Assembly: GCF_029946185.1 (NCBI RefSeq)
Contig: NZ_JAQSEA010000309.1
Span: forward strand, 1 to 64,000
Direction: 5' to 3'
DNA length: 64,000 nucleotides
From: Prosthecobacter sp.
GTDB lineage: Bacteria; Verrucomicrobiota; Verrucomicrobiia; Verrucomicrobiales; Verrucomicrobiaceae
Below are positions 1 through 7,665 of the stretch, one piece after another (within the stretch, counting starts at the first letter, position 1; each line of letters starts with the position of its first letter). A program made the translations under genes and the position numbers. The notes under the pieces were generated by a model. The model ran no database searches. It was given only the letters and a program-made list of their open reading frames with translations, and was not told the origin of the DNA.

Positions 1-1510
1 CCAGCACAATGAGCGTCCCCTTCCCGATGCGGGCGCTGAGAATAGCAGGCTGCCCATTGTCAAAACCAGCCAAGGTTTCGATCTTGTCGCCCGCGTCTTT
101 GATCTCAATCTGCCGATGCTTCCAAAACCGCAGCTTGGTAAAATCACGCAGTTTCGGATCACCGAAAGGCTTGAGCAGCGGATGCTCCACTTTGACATCG
201 GCCAGCATGCGATAGTCATCATTGGCATCCCCTTCCCTGACAGTGATGCCAGGAATTCCAGTGAGCGTTTGCAGCAGAGCTGCATCCGCAGGGGAAGTGG
301 CGACCTCCACCAGAAACCCGCCCGCTCTCACAAAGTCGCGCAAGCCTGCGTACATCCCCACAGGCGGAGTTGCACCCGAGATGACGACCAGATCCGGCTT
401 CTGCGCAGGCAGCGCCTTGCCCGCAGTCAGCACCGGAGCCAGCGTGGCAGTCGGCTGCAAAGCCCGCGCCAGATAATACAGCGGCGCAGCGGCTTCATCT
501 CGCGTCGCCTCATCCCCCAGAAAGTGAATGCGCACCGCACGCGGCTGCGGCGGAGCGATGAACAGCCGGTTGTCGAAGTCGTACTTGTCGCCGCTGAGCG
601 CGAGCGTCGTGGCGTGGGTGGAATTCGGCGGCGCATTGAGAATGCGCGAGGCCCCCGGCGGAATCTGCGCCGTGATGCTGTCGCTCAGCGGAGCCTTGTC
701 CCACACCAGGGTAAAGTCCCGCAAAGCCGAATCCCGCGTATTGCTCAAACGAATGCGAATGAGCGCATCCGCATTCCCCTCCTCATCACGCGCCGCGAGA
801 GCCATGGAAAAATTGTCATTCGTAGCGGGATCAAGTCGGTGAACGTTCAGCGTAAGTTCCGCAGGCCATGCAATCGTCCGCAACGCATCCAAGTGCGTTC
901 CCTCCTGCAAATCAGTGATCAGATGAATGCGCTTTTTGAGCTTCGCCGTGCTGGCATCAAATGACGGCACAGCATCAATGAGCGCGCGATCCAACCCCGT
1001 ACCGTTCCAACTCGGTGCCAGCGCCGCCAGCCTGCTTTGCAGCGCAGCACCGCGATTCGCCGGTGTATTGCGATCCTCCTCAAAACTCCACACCGTCGTG
1101 AGTCCCCGATCAAACACCGCCAGCGCCATGCGGTCAGTAATTTTCGCCGCTTTAAACAAACGCTCCGCCTCAGCCAGACCACGCTTCCACAAATCATCAC
1201 GCCGCATCGAAGCACTGCGATCAAGCAAGATCAGCGTCGCTTGATTCGCAGAAGAAGCCGTGGCGCTTTCACTCTGCAAAAACGGCCGTGCAAACATCAG
1301 CGCCAGCAGGATCAGCGCAAGACAGCGCAGCAACAGCAGCAGCCAATTTTCCAGCCTCCGCTTGCTCACCGGCACCGGCGTGCTCACATCCAGAAACATC
1401 AACGTGCTGAACTCCACACGGTCCTGCGGTGGCCTGCGTCGCAGATGCAGCAGAATCGGCGCGATGATCGCCGCAGCACCCGCAAGGTATATTGGAAAGA
1501 GCCAGGACAT
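1..1510 (-). CDS. BatA-type membrane protein with vWA domain (partial, runs off left edge)
   Basis: Reading leftwards from ATG at 1510, the protein opens with a hydrophobic segment (WLFPIYLAGAAAIIAPILLH, about residues 3-22) followed by LRRRPP, the usual start of a BatA N-terminal domain. A second membrane segment lies around residues 55-75. A von Willebrand A domain then begins with LILLDRSASM, whose D97-x-S-x-S is a metal-binding MIDAS motif. The frame stays open to base 2, so the C-terminus is outside the window. In this family BatA proteins are encoded with MoxR ATPases and DUF58 proteins, and both lie just upstream here. They are thought to act in envelope stress or in assembly of a metal-dependent complex; that role is inferred. 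The start is supported by the typical family N-terminus; no strong ribosome binding site is visible. Confidence 0.85.
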   Translation of the reverse strand, partial: MSWLFPIYLAGAAAIIAPILLHLRRRPPQDRVEFSTLMFLDVSTPVPVSKRRLENWLLLLLRCLALILLALMFARPFLQSESATASSANQATLILLDRSASMRRDDLWKRGLAEAERLFKAAKITDRMALAVFDRGLTTVWSFEEDRNTPANRGAALQSRLAALAPSWNGTGLDRALIDAVPSFDASTAKLKKRIHLITDLQEGTHLDALRTIAWPAELTLNVHRLDPATNDNFSMALAARDEEGNADALIRIRLSNTRDSALRDFTLVWDKAPLSDSITAQIPPGASRILNAPPNSTHATTLALSGDKYDFDNRLFIAPPQPRAVRIHFLGDEATRDEAAAPLYYLARALQPTATLAPVLTAGKALPAQKPDLVVISGATPPVGMYAGLRDFVRAGGFLVEVATSPADAALLQTLTGIPGITVREGDANDDYRMLADVKVEHPLLKPFGDPKLRDFTKLRFWKHRQIEIKDAGDKIETLAGFDNGQPAILSARIGKGTLIVL

Positions 1511-1668
1511 GCAGATTAAAATGTTCGAAACACAAAAGGTAATCTCAGCAGAACTCGTCCTCGTCCTCCTACTCGATCACATGCCTTCGCAGGCAATAAA
1601 AAGCGACGATTCAAAAACAGATGTGTTGGCTTGGTTTGGAAAGTCATGGGGTATCAATTAAAAACCAT

Positions 1669-2619
1669 TCATGTCGCAAAACGTGCCGCCGCAGATTTCG
1701 AAGCCTTCTTGCGTTGACGCGCGCTCAGGAAATTGAACAGCACCTCTTCCAACGGCTGATCCGTCGGACAAAAGTGATACTCCACATTATGCCGATCCGT
1801 CGCCGCCTGAATCGTCTCCCTGTGCGCCTGCAGCCGCTTCAAATAAGTTTCACGCACAAGCTGCGGATCAACAAACCGCTCCACCCCCGTCTCAGCATCC
1901 CGAAAGTGCGCGGACTTCTCAAAGGTGAAATCAATCTCCGCACGATCCATGACATGAAACAGCACAAGGTCATGCCCCATCGCGCTCAGCAGAGCCAGTT
2001 GCTTCTCCAAATGCTCCACCGGCGCCAGCAAATCCGTAATCAGACAGATCATCCCCCGCTTCCGCAGCAGCTCCGCCAACTGCCCCACCGAAAGCGCCAG
2101 CGACGTCCCCGCAGCCTTCGCCGGACGCTCCAGCTCCGCAATGATCCGCCGCAGATGCCCCGGCCGATTCCTCGGCGGCATGTGCTCCTCAATCCCATCC
2201 GCAAAAGTCGTCAGCCCCGCCGCATCCCCCTGCTTCATCAAAAACGACGCCAGCGTCGCACCCAGCGTCGCCGCATAATCCGCCTTCGTAAATCCCAGTG
2301 ACCCAAAACCCATCGACTTGCTGTGATCAATCACCAGCTGGCATCTCAGGTTCGTCTCATCCTCAAACTTTTTGATGTACGTCCGGTCACTCCGCGCCAG
2401 CACCTTCCAGTCAATATAGCGCGGATCATCCCCCTGCACGTACGCCCGGTACTCCGAGAACTCGACCGAGAACCCATGATACGGACTCCTGTGCATCCCC
2501 TTCCACAACCCCTCCACCACCACCTTCGCCCTCAGCTCAAGCGACTTGATGCGCATAAGAGCCGCAGGATCGAGGAAGGATCCCTGTGAATTGCGTGAGG
2601 GTAATTGGACAGGATTCAC
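1669..2619 (-). CDS. DUF58 family protein (vWA-like)
   Basis: The 316-residue frame shows the DUF58 core: HRSPYHGFSVEFSEYR followed by YVQGDDPRYIDWK, then a vWA-like strand with VIDHSKSMGFG, a D-x-S-x-S type metal site. Full family length is about 300 residues, so it is complete. DUF58 proteins accompany MoxR ATPases, which may act on them as chaperones; the moxR gene is 1 kb upstream and the BatA gene 158 bases downstream. The first codon is GTG at 2619 and lies in a perfect 10-base inverted repeat (2582-2591 with 2614-2623), so the true start may instead be the ATG at 2556, which begins MRIKSLELRAK and also fits the family. No clear ribosome binding site separates the two. Confidence 0.88.
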   Translation of the reverse strand: MNPVQLPSRNSQGSFLDPAALMRIKSLELRAKVVVEGLWKGMHRSPYHGFSVEFSEYRAYVQGDDPRYIDWKVLARSDRTYIKKFEDETNLRCQLVIDHSKSMGFGSLGFTKADYAATLGATLASFLMKQGDAAGLTTFADGIEEHMPPRNRPGHLRRIIAELERPAKAAGTSLALSVGQLAELLRKRGMICLITDLLAPVEHLEKQLALLSAMGHDLVLFHVMDRAEIDFTFEKSAHFRDAETGVERFVDPQLVRETYLKRLQAHRETIQAATDRHNVEYHFCPTDQPLEEVLFNFLSARQRKKASKSAAARFAT

Positions 2620-2658
2620 AGGGTGACGAGATGATTAGAAATGTATTGTTTTCGCCGC

Positions 2659-2970
2659 TCAGCGTCCAGCTTGATAAAACGCATCGAGTTCTCGCTGGAG
2701 TTTCAAGTAAAAGAGAACGTCCGAATACTCACGAACAAACAAAAACAGAGAAACACACCCGGATACTCCGGCAAGGATCGCGATGTGCCTTGAAGCAGCG
2801 GCAACCGCTATTCCACACAAAATCACTTGAGCCAGATAAAGTTTAAGACGCTCTCCTGGGTACAGCATTCCGCTACGGACCACTTCTCCCAGCCAGAGGT
2901 AGCAGACAACGCCCAAACATGCTTTCGCTGCAATATTCGGAACCTTGGGGATTCTGGATTGAAGGTTCAT
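2659..2970 (-). CDS. Small membrane protein of unknown function
   Basis: A 103-residue protein with three likely membrane segments: CLGVVCYLWLGEVV (about 18-31), LYLAQVILCGIAVAAASR (about 44-61) and IAILAGVSGCVSLFLFV (about 63-79). The C-terminal tail is charged. I do not recognise a family. It sits on the same strand inside the MoxR/DUF58/BatA operon, 39 bases before the DUF58 start, so it is probably co-transcribed. Its base composition is more AT-rich than the neighbouring operon genes, which hints at later insertion. ATG at 2970 is the only reasonable start. Confidence 0.6.
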   Translation of the reverse strand: MNLQSRIPKVPNIAAKACLGVVCYLWLGEVVRSGMLYPGERLKLYLAQVILCGIAVAAASRHIAILAGVSGCVSLFLFVREYSDVLFYLKLQRELDAFYQAGR

Positions 2971-2992
2971 GCGAATGGTTTAGCGCATTACA

Positions 2993-3211
2993 TCAGCGTT
3001 GGGGGGTGCGGTAAAGGTCGTGATCGTGCTGCGCAGCTGCATCCGGCGGCAGATCGTCGGCAATCCCTGCGTAGTTGAGCATCCAGACACCCGCAGGTTG
3101 CCCGGCAGATGCCTCATCCAGCGTTTGAATCGTCACCATCGTCCCGTCCGCGATGACCACATCAGCAGGCAGCTTGATGCTGTGATTTTGAACCTGAGCG
3201 GTGATAGTCAT
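2993..3211 (-). CDS. Antitoxin-like small protein (partner of PIN-domain toxins), no toxin beside it
   Basis: The 72-residue protein starts MTITAQVQNHSIKLPADV, a short beta-rich module like the DNA-binding half of AbrB-type or DUF104-like antitoxins. It ends with GIADDLPPDAAAQHDHDLYR, an acidic tail with HDHDLY that resembles the C-termini of antitoxins of PIN-type VapBC pairs. Such genes are normally followed directly by a toxin gene. Here the next gene 22 bases downstream is an unrelated membrane protein, so this looks like a solitary antitoxin. The open frame continues upstream to 3568, but that part crosses a hairpin repeat and the ATG at 3211 gives the family-like N-terminus. Recognition is from memory of the family; a profile search would settle it. 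Confidence 0.65.
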   Translation of the reverse strand: MTITAQVQNHSIKLPADVVIADGTMVTIQTLDEASAGQPAGVWMLNYAGIADDLPPDAAAQHDHDLYRTPQR

Positions 3212-3614
3212 GGCACAAGTATGCTTTCTGCAAAAGCCGTGGTAAGAACAGCCGTCATCTGCCAGATGCGCGCAGCGCCCGAGATCTTCTCGTTCCCTTC
3301 GTGCACCCTTACGCCACTCCGTCCCGCCACACACCAGCCCCAAAGGGGCTGCGTAATATAGCCCAGGGTCAGCCGAGCCTAGGCGAGGCGACCCTGGGTA
3401 TCGATAAAAACGACCGGGAAGCAAACCCAGCACTCCGCCGCACCCAGCCTCCACCAGCAGCGTCTGCAACAAGCTCCGCCACACATTGGCTACGCGGTCA
3501 CGCAGCGCTCCGACATCAACACAGCTCTCGCTGACCGCCTTTATCAGAGTGCCGTTCGTAGTAGTCATTTAAGTGCCTGAGGGATCGTCATTCGAATTTA
3601 CTCATTGGTCATTG
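3212..3614. repeat. Intergenic stretch with REP-like hairpins
   Basis: This 0.4 kb between moxR and the antitoxin-like gene holds a hairpin with arms CCCAGGGTC (3362-3370) and GACCCTGGG (3390-3398), and next to it AGCCCCaaaGGGGCT at 3336-3350. Such paired GC-rich palindromes are typical dispersed intergenic elements in this phylum. On the minus strand an ATG at 3568 opens a frame of about 119 codons that fuses into the antitoxin-like gene. Its upstream part has no recognisable protein features and runs through the hairpin, so I do not call it a gene. Confidence 0.6.
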
Positions 3615-4631
3615 CTACACCTTCACCGTCTCCAGCAACTTCCCGATCACCTTCTCCACCGTCACACCCTCGGCCTCCGCCTTGTAGTTCACGAGAATAC
3701 GGTGACGAAAAACCGGTAGCGCCATCGCACGAATATCTTCCACCGTCACATGCGTCCGGTTATGCAGCAGCACCCGCGTCTTCGCCCCCAGCACCAGATT
3801 CTGGCTCGCACGCGTCCCCGCGCCCCAGCTAATCCACTGGTTCACGAAATCAGGCACGCCCTCACGTCCCGGCCGTGAAGCCGCCGAAAGCCTCACCGCA
3901 TACCGCGCCACATCTTCCGCGATCGGCACCTTCCGCACCACCTGCTGAAACGCCAGCAACTCCTCCCCAGTAAAAAGCCTCTGCACCGGCTCCCCCTTGC
4001 CCGAGGTCGTCTTCGTCACCACCGCCACCTCATCATCCTCGCTCAGGTAGTCGATCACAATGTTCAGCATGAACCGGTCAAGCTGCGCCTCAGGCAGCGG
4101 ATACGTCCCCTCCTGCTCAATCGGATTCTGCGTCGCCAGCACAAAGAACGGCTCCGGCAGATGCATCGTCTTCCCGTTCACCGTCACCTGATGCTCCTGC
4201 ATCGCCTCCAGCAGCGCCGCCTGCGTCTTCGGCGGCGTGCGGTTGATTTCATCCGCCAGAATCATGTTCGCAAACACCGGCCCCCGACTGAACACCAGCT
4301 TCCGCCCCTCCGGACTGTCCTCCAAAATTTCCGTCCCCGTAATATCTGACGGCATCAAATCCGGCGTGAACTGAATCCGTTGAAAGCTCAGATGGCACAC
4401 ATCCGCCACCGTCTTAATCAGCAGCGTCTTCGCCAGCCCCGGTGCCCCCGTGATCAAACAATGTCCCCCGCTCAGCAGCGCAATCAGCATCTCATCAATC
4501 ACATGCTTCTGCCCCACGATCACCTTGCCCACCTCCGCAAAAAGCCGCTGCCGGGCGGTGGAGAGCAGTTCGACGATCTGACGTTCAGTAAGCGGGGCGG
4601 AAGACGGCGGAAGGTCAGAAGGAGCGCTCAT
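3615..4631 (-). CDS. MoxR family AAA+ ATPase
   Basis: The 338-residue protein has the complete MoxR fold: Walker A GAPGLAKT (about 62-69), Walker B with MILADEINR (about 123-131), the sensor-1 region FVLATQNPIEQEGTYPLPEA, and the C-terminal lid. MoxR ATPases act as chaperones that mature or remodel vWA-domain proteins, and the DUF58 and BatA genes downstream on the same strand are the expected clients. ATG at 4631 gives a normal-length N-terminus ending in VGKVIVGQKHVIDEML. The gene is the first of the operon; a 225-base upstream gap with repeats precedes it. Confidence 0.95.
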   Translation of the reverse strand: MSAPSDLPPSSAPLTERQIVELLSTARQRLFAEVGKVIVGQKHVIDEMLIALLSGGHCLITGAPGLAKTLLIKTVADVCHLSFQRIQFTPDLMPSDITGTEILEDSPEGRKLVFSRGPVFANMILADEINRTPPKTQAALLEAMQEHQVTVNGKTMHLPEPFFVLATQNPIEQEGTYPLPEAQLDRFMLNIVIDYLSEDDEVAVVTKTTSGKGEPVQRLFTGEELLAFQQVVRKVPIAEDVARYAVRLSAASRPGREGVPDFVNQWISWGAGTRASQNLVLGAKTRVLLHNRTHVTVEDIRAMALPVFRHRILVNYKAEAEGVTVEKVIGKLLETVKV

Positions 4632-4718
4632 GAGATAAGTGTTGTATCAAACAGCGCCCACGGTGCCAAGTTTTCATCCACCACGCAGGAACACAAGATT
4701 GATCGTTCAAGTGCGCGA

Positions 4719-4852
4719 CAGCGTCCCCGGAGTGCGGCGCTTCAGCGCCGCTTTCGAGCGTCCCTGCCCTCTACTTCCTTCTCAGCAGCCCCAGGACACT
4801 CACACCTCGTCATCCAGCATCCAGCATCCAGCATCCAGCATCCAGCATCCAG
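4719..4852. repeat. Dispersed palindrome copy and 7-base tandem repeat
   Basis: Positions 4719-4763 carry a copy of a dispersed element with the core GTGCGGCGCTTCAGCGCCGC, whose GGCGCTtcAGCGCC is a perfect hairpin; two more copies occur at 7128-7172 and 7229-7273. Immediately after it, 4811-4852 is six perfect head-to-tail copies of the 7-mer CATCCAG. The short unit and absence of spacers rule out a CRISPR; slipped-strand variation in copy number would be expected. Confidence 0.8.
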
Positions 4853-4856
4853 CCCC

Positions 4857-5234
4857 CTACCTCGACCAAGCAGGCTCCGGCTCCCACGTCTTCTCCCCAT
4901 GCCCCACCCCAATCAGCTCCGCATCCTCCTCTTCCTCGGTCGCCTCCAGCAGCGGCGCAAACCGCTCAGACCGAAACCCCAGCTCCTGCTTCACGCTCGA
5001 ATGCGGATCATCCGGATTATTCAACTCCTGCAGCAGCAGCAGCAGATCAAACTCCGCCCCCGCCAGCTTGATCTCCGCATCATCGTTCACCACAAACTGC
5101 GGATTCGACCGCCCGGCACGCAGCGCACGCACCGTGTAGATCGTATCCTTCTTGGGCAGGGACTTGTAGAGGTCGAAGACCCAGGGTTCGAACTGATCGT
5201 CAATGCAGACAACTTGCTGGCCGGTTTTGAACAT
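4857..5234 (-). CDS. Conserved hypothetical protein, acidic C-terminus
   Basis: A 125-residue protein starting MFKTGQQVVCIDDQF at ATG 5234. The N-terminal half, with GQQVVCIDD, FDLYKSLPKKDTIYTVR and later DDAEIKLAGAEF, looks like a small SH3-like beta barrel as seen in many small bacterial and phage proteins of unknown role. The C-terminus is rich in glutamate (EATEEEEDAELIG). The frame is open further upstream to 5345, but that part overlaps the start of the divergent lipoprotein gene and has no protein-like character, so the internal ATG is preferred. Function unknown. Confidence 0.65.
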   Translation of the reverse strand: MFKTGQQVVCIDDQFEPWVFDLYKSLPKKDTIYTVRALRAGRSNPQFVVNDDAEIKLAGAEFDLLLLLQELNNPDDPHSSVKQELGFRSERFAPLLEATEEEEDAELIGVGHGEKTWEPEPAWSR

Positions 5235-5327
5235 ACGCACGCGATATAGCGCTGCGATGCACGATGGCAAGAGATTGACAGAGCAGGCTGGTCCCATTGT
5301 ATCCTTCGGCGGCCACATTTCCAGACC

Positions 5328-5651
5328 ATGAAAACGTTCATTCAAATTGCAGCATCCTTGATCGCATCATCCTTTCTCGGCAGTTGTGCCACCAATGACA
5401 ATCCGCCGTGCCGCAAAGTGAGTGCGCAGGAGTTCATGCGACCCCACACGTTCAAAGGCATCGCCTCAGACCGCTTCATCGGCATCACCAAGCCAATAAC
5501 GCCCTCCAGCAAATCCGGCAAAGCTTACAAAGAAATCTGGGAAATGGGCCTCTTTTATGGCTGGGCGGTGATTTGGATTCCAGTCGAGGAACTGCCGCCA
5601 GATTATATTGCAAGGGTACACCAGCAGCCGAACCGGTCGGAGAGGCGATGA
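5328..5651 (+). CDS. Small secreted lipoprotein of unknown function
   Basis: The 107-residue protein has a lysine-containing signal peptide, MKTFIQIAASLIASSFLGSC, ending in the lipobox LGSC with the lipid-modified cysteine at about residue 20. The mature part is polar and contains FMRPHTFKGIASDRFIGITK and GLFYGWAVIWIPVEELP. I do not recognise the family. It stands alone, divergent from the hypothetical gene at 4857-5234 and convergent with the cupin gene. Base composition is a little more AT-rich than its neighbours. Confidence 0.65.
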   Translation: MKTFIQIAASLIASSFLGSCATNDNPPCRKVSAQEFMRPHTFKGIASDRFIGITKPITPSSKSGKAYKEIWEMGLFYGWAVIWIPVEELPPDYIARVHQQPNRSERR

Positions 5652-5675
5652 TGGACACGGCCCTGGGCGAAAAGT

Positions 5676-6140
5676 CTACGGATGAACGAAATGAATGCCG
5701 TGCTTCGCGGCAATGTCGGTGATCTGCGCCATATCAGGCCCGCCCTCCTTGGCAAATTCCTCAGCACATCGCGTGAAAAACGTCTCAAAGCCCGACGGCA
5801 CCGTGGTGATCAGCATTTTCAGCGTCGTCGTCCCCGCATTGCGAAACGCATGCACCTCCCCCTTCGGCATAAACACCACGCTCCCCGCCGTCACCGCCGT
5901 CCAGCGCCCATCATGGAAGAACTCCGGAGAACCCTCCATCACATAGAAATTCTCATCCTCCAGCGTGTGGTAGTGCGGCGGTGGCCCCACCCCGGGCGGT
6001 GTCGTCTCGATCCACTGCGTAAAGCGCTCTCCCGTTTGCTCGCCAGTCAGCACAAACTCCACCTCCTCACCAAACGCACGAACGATCCGCCCCTGACCAG
6101 GCGGGGTGATGACAGGAATAGCGACGGCTGCGAAACTCAT
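5676..6140 (-). CDS. Cupin domain protein
   Basis: A single-domain cupin of about 154 residues from ATG 6140 (MSFAAVAIPVITPPGQG). The first cupin motif is visible as PPPHYHTLEDENFYVMEG, with H-x-H and a following glutamate as metal ligands, and the second as GSVVFMPKGEVHAFRN with its histidine. The C-terminal helix (ETFFTRCAEEFAKEGG) is typical of small quercetinase- or oxalate-type cupins. The substrate cannot be deduced. An earlier GTG/ATG-type start at 6176 would add twelve residues with no family support. Confidence 0.85.
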   Translation of the reverse strand: MSFAAVAIPVITPPGQGRIVRAFGEEVEFVLTGEQTGERFTQWIETTPPGVGPPPHYHTLEDENFYVMEGSPEFFHDGRWTAVTAGSVVFMPKGEVHAFRNAGTTTLKMLITTVPSGFETFFTRCAEEFAKEGGPDMAQITDIAAKHGIHFVHP

Positions 6141-6219
6141 GATCTGAGATTCTAGCTCAACACAAGCCCCCTGCAACTTTCACGAAGCCATCGCGTTGAA
6201 CAGCCAGCCTCAACACCTC

Positions 6220-7029
6220 ATGAACCGCCTCTGCTACTTTCTCTTCGCCCTCCTGGCCGTATTCACCACCTGCTCCGCCCAGGTTCAGCTACCTCAGGGC
6301 ATGCAAGCCCTGAACCTCACCGTGGACGGCGTCCCACGCAGCGGCTTCATCTACACACCGCCCACCGCCAAGGAAACGCCCACATCCGTCGTCTTCGTCT
6401 GGCACGGCCACGGCGGCAACGCCATGCAGATTGGCCGCAGTATTCCCATGTACAAACTCTGGCCCGAGGCCATCTCAATCTATCTCCAAGGCCTCAACAC
6501 CCCCGGCCAGCTCACCGACCCCGAAGGCAAGAGACCCGGCTGGCAGCACAGCGCAGGCGCTCAGGAAGATCGCGATCTAAAACTCTTCGACGCCGTCCTC
6601 GCCCACCTCAAAGATCACTACAAAATCGACCCCAAACGCATCTTCTCCACCGGCCACTCCAACGGCGGCGGCTTCACCTACCTCCTCTGGCAGACCCGCC
6701 CAGATGTCCTCTGCGCCGTCGCCCCATCCGCCGCCACCTCCGTCCGCCTCAAAGACACCCCCTTCAAACCCAAACCCTGCATGCACATCGCCGGCACCCA
6801 GGACCCTTTGGTAAAATACGCATGGCAGGAGCTCGCCATGGCCAAGGTCAAACAGATCAATCAATGCGCCCCCGAAGGCACCCCCTGGGCCAAAGACAGC
6901 ACCCTCTTCCCTTCCAAAGTCGGTGCCCCCTTCATCGCCTTCATCCATCAAGGCACCCACAAATTCCCCGAAGAAGCCCCCGCCTTGATCGCCAAGTTCT
7001 TCAAAGAACAAGCCGCCTCCGCAAACTAA
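6220..7029 (+). CDS. Secreted alpha/beta-hydrolase, polyhydroxybutyrate depolymerase/LpqC-like esterase
   Basis: From ATG 6220 the protein has a signal peptide (MNRLCYFLFALLAVFTTCSA) and then an esterase fold: VVFVWHGHGGNA forms the oxyanion region, GHSNGGGFTYLLW holds the nucleophilic serine, an acid residue is likely at AGTQDPLVKY, and the histidine at HQGTHKFPEE. This matches the LpqC/PHB depolymerase group that includes feruloyl and acetyl esterases. It is predicted to be exported and to cleave ester bonds in extracellular polymers. An upstream TTG at 6196 is possible but lies before a better signal peptide start. It is divergent from the cupin gene. Confidence 0.85.
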   Translation: MNRLCYFLFALLAVFTTCSAQVQLPQGMQALNLTVDGVPRSGFIYTPPTAKETPTSVVFVWHGHGGNAMQIGRSIPMYKLWPEAISIYLQGLNTPGQLTDPEGKRPGWQHSAGAQEDRDLKLFDAVLAHLKDHYKIDPKRIFSTGHSNGGGFTYLLWQTRPDVLCAVAPSAATSVRLKDTPFKPKPCMHIAGTQDPLVKYAWQELAMAKVKQINQCAPEGTPWAKDSTLFPSKVGAPFIAFIHQGTHKFPEEAPALIAKFFKEQAASAN

Positions 7030-7059
7030 CGCGGCTCATCCAAAGAACGCGCCCTTTCC

Positions 7060-7275
7060 GGAAAGTACGACAGGCACTCCTGCCTGTCGATCAGCGCTCC
7101 GCAATCACCAGCCTTCTCAGACCACGCGCCAGCGTCCCCGGACTGCGGCGCTTCAGCGCCGCTCTCGATATAGCCCCTCCTGTCCGTCGATCAGCGCTCC
7201 GCCATCACCAGCCTTCTCAGACCACGCGCCAGCGTCCCCGGAGTGCGGCGCTTCAGCGCCGCTCTCGAACGTCCA
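7060..7275. repeat. Dispersed repeats: two copies of hairpin pair in tandem
   Basis: Two roughly 100-base units follow each other. The first has the hairpin GACAGGCActccTGCCTGTC (7068-7087), then GATCAGCGCTCCGC, then the phrase ccttctcagaccacgcgcc, then the palindrome-bearing element around GCGGCGCTTCAGCGCCGCT (7146-7165 region). The second repeats this order, with a decayed left hairpin arm. The same first hairpin occurs three times after the kinase gene (11088 onward), and the second element also occurs at 4719-4763. They are non-coding and look like REP-family elements. Confidence 0.85.
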
Positions 7276-7280
7276 TCGGC

Positions 7281-7646
7281 TCACTCACCCACCAGCGCCT
7301 TCTCCCACTCCCCCTCCTTAAACCCCACCAGAAAAATCTGCCTCCCAGCATCCACTGCAAACGGCCGCTTCACCAGATTCCCATTCCCCGCCAGCATCCC
7401 CAGCGCCTCCTCCGTGCTCATCCCCGGCAGCGTATCCTTCAGCCCCAGACTCCGGTAATCCATCCCCGACACATTAAACAGCCGCCGCAGCTCCCCCTCA
7501 TACGCCCCCAGCATCACCTTCAGCTCCCCCACCGACGGCGGCGTCTCCCGAATCGCCACCTCCTCAAAATCAATCGAGCGCTGCTTCAGCCACTTGATCG
7601 CATTCTTGCAGGTGGAACATCCGGAGTAAGCGTAAACTTTGAGCAT
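7281..7646 (-). CDS. ArsC/Spx family thioredoxin-fold protein
   Basis: The 121-residue protein from ATG 7646 begins MLKVYAYSGCSTCKNAIKWL, with the CxxC motif of the ArsC/Spx/YffB family at about residues 10-13. Near the end it has RPFAVDAGRQIFLVGFKEGEW, including the conserved R-P of the family. ArsC-type members reduce arsenate using glutathione or a thioredoxin; Spx-type members contact RNA polymerase; many others, like YffB, have no proven role. No arsenic genes lie nearby, so a general thiol-redox role is more likely. It shares a strand with the RluD gene 19 bases upstream, and the two probably form an operon. Confidence 0.85.
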   Translation of the reverse strand: MLKVYAYSGCSTCKNAIKWLKQRSIDFEEVAIRETPPSVGELKVMLGAYEGELRRLFNVSGMDYRSLGLKDTLPGMSTEEALGMLAGNGNLVKRPFAVDAGRQIFLVGFKEGEWEKALVGE

Positions 7647-7665
7647 GGTGTAAAAGAGGTGGCCG

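Noticed and set aside
3212-3568. Extended frame before the antitoxin-like protein
   Set aside because: It passes through a REP-like hairpin and carries no family features; the short protein from 3211 fits the antitoxin pattern.
4811-4852. Six direct repeats considered as a CRISPR
   Set aside because: The unit is only seven bases and there are no spacers; it is a simple tandem repeat.
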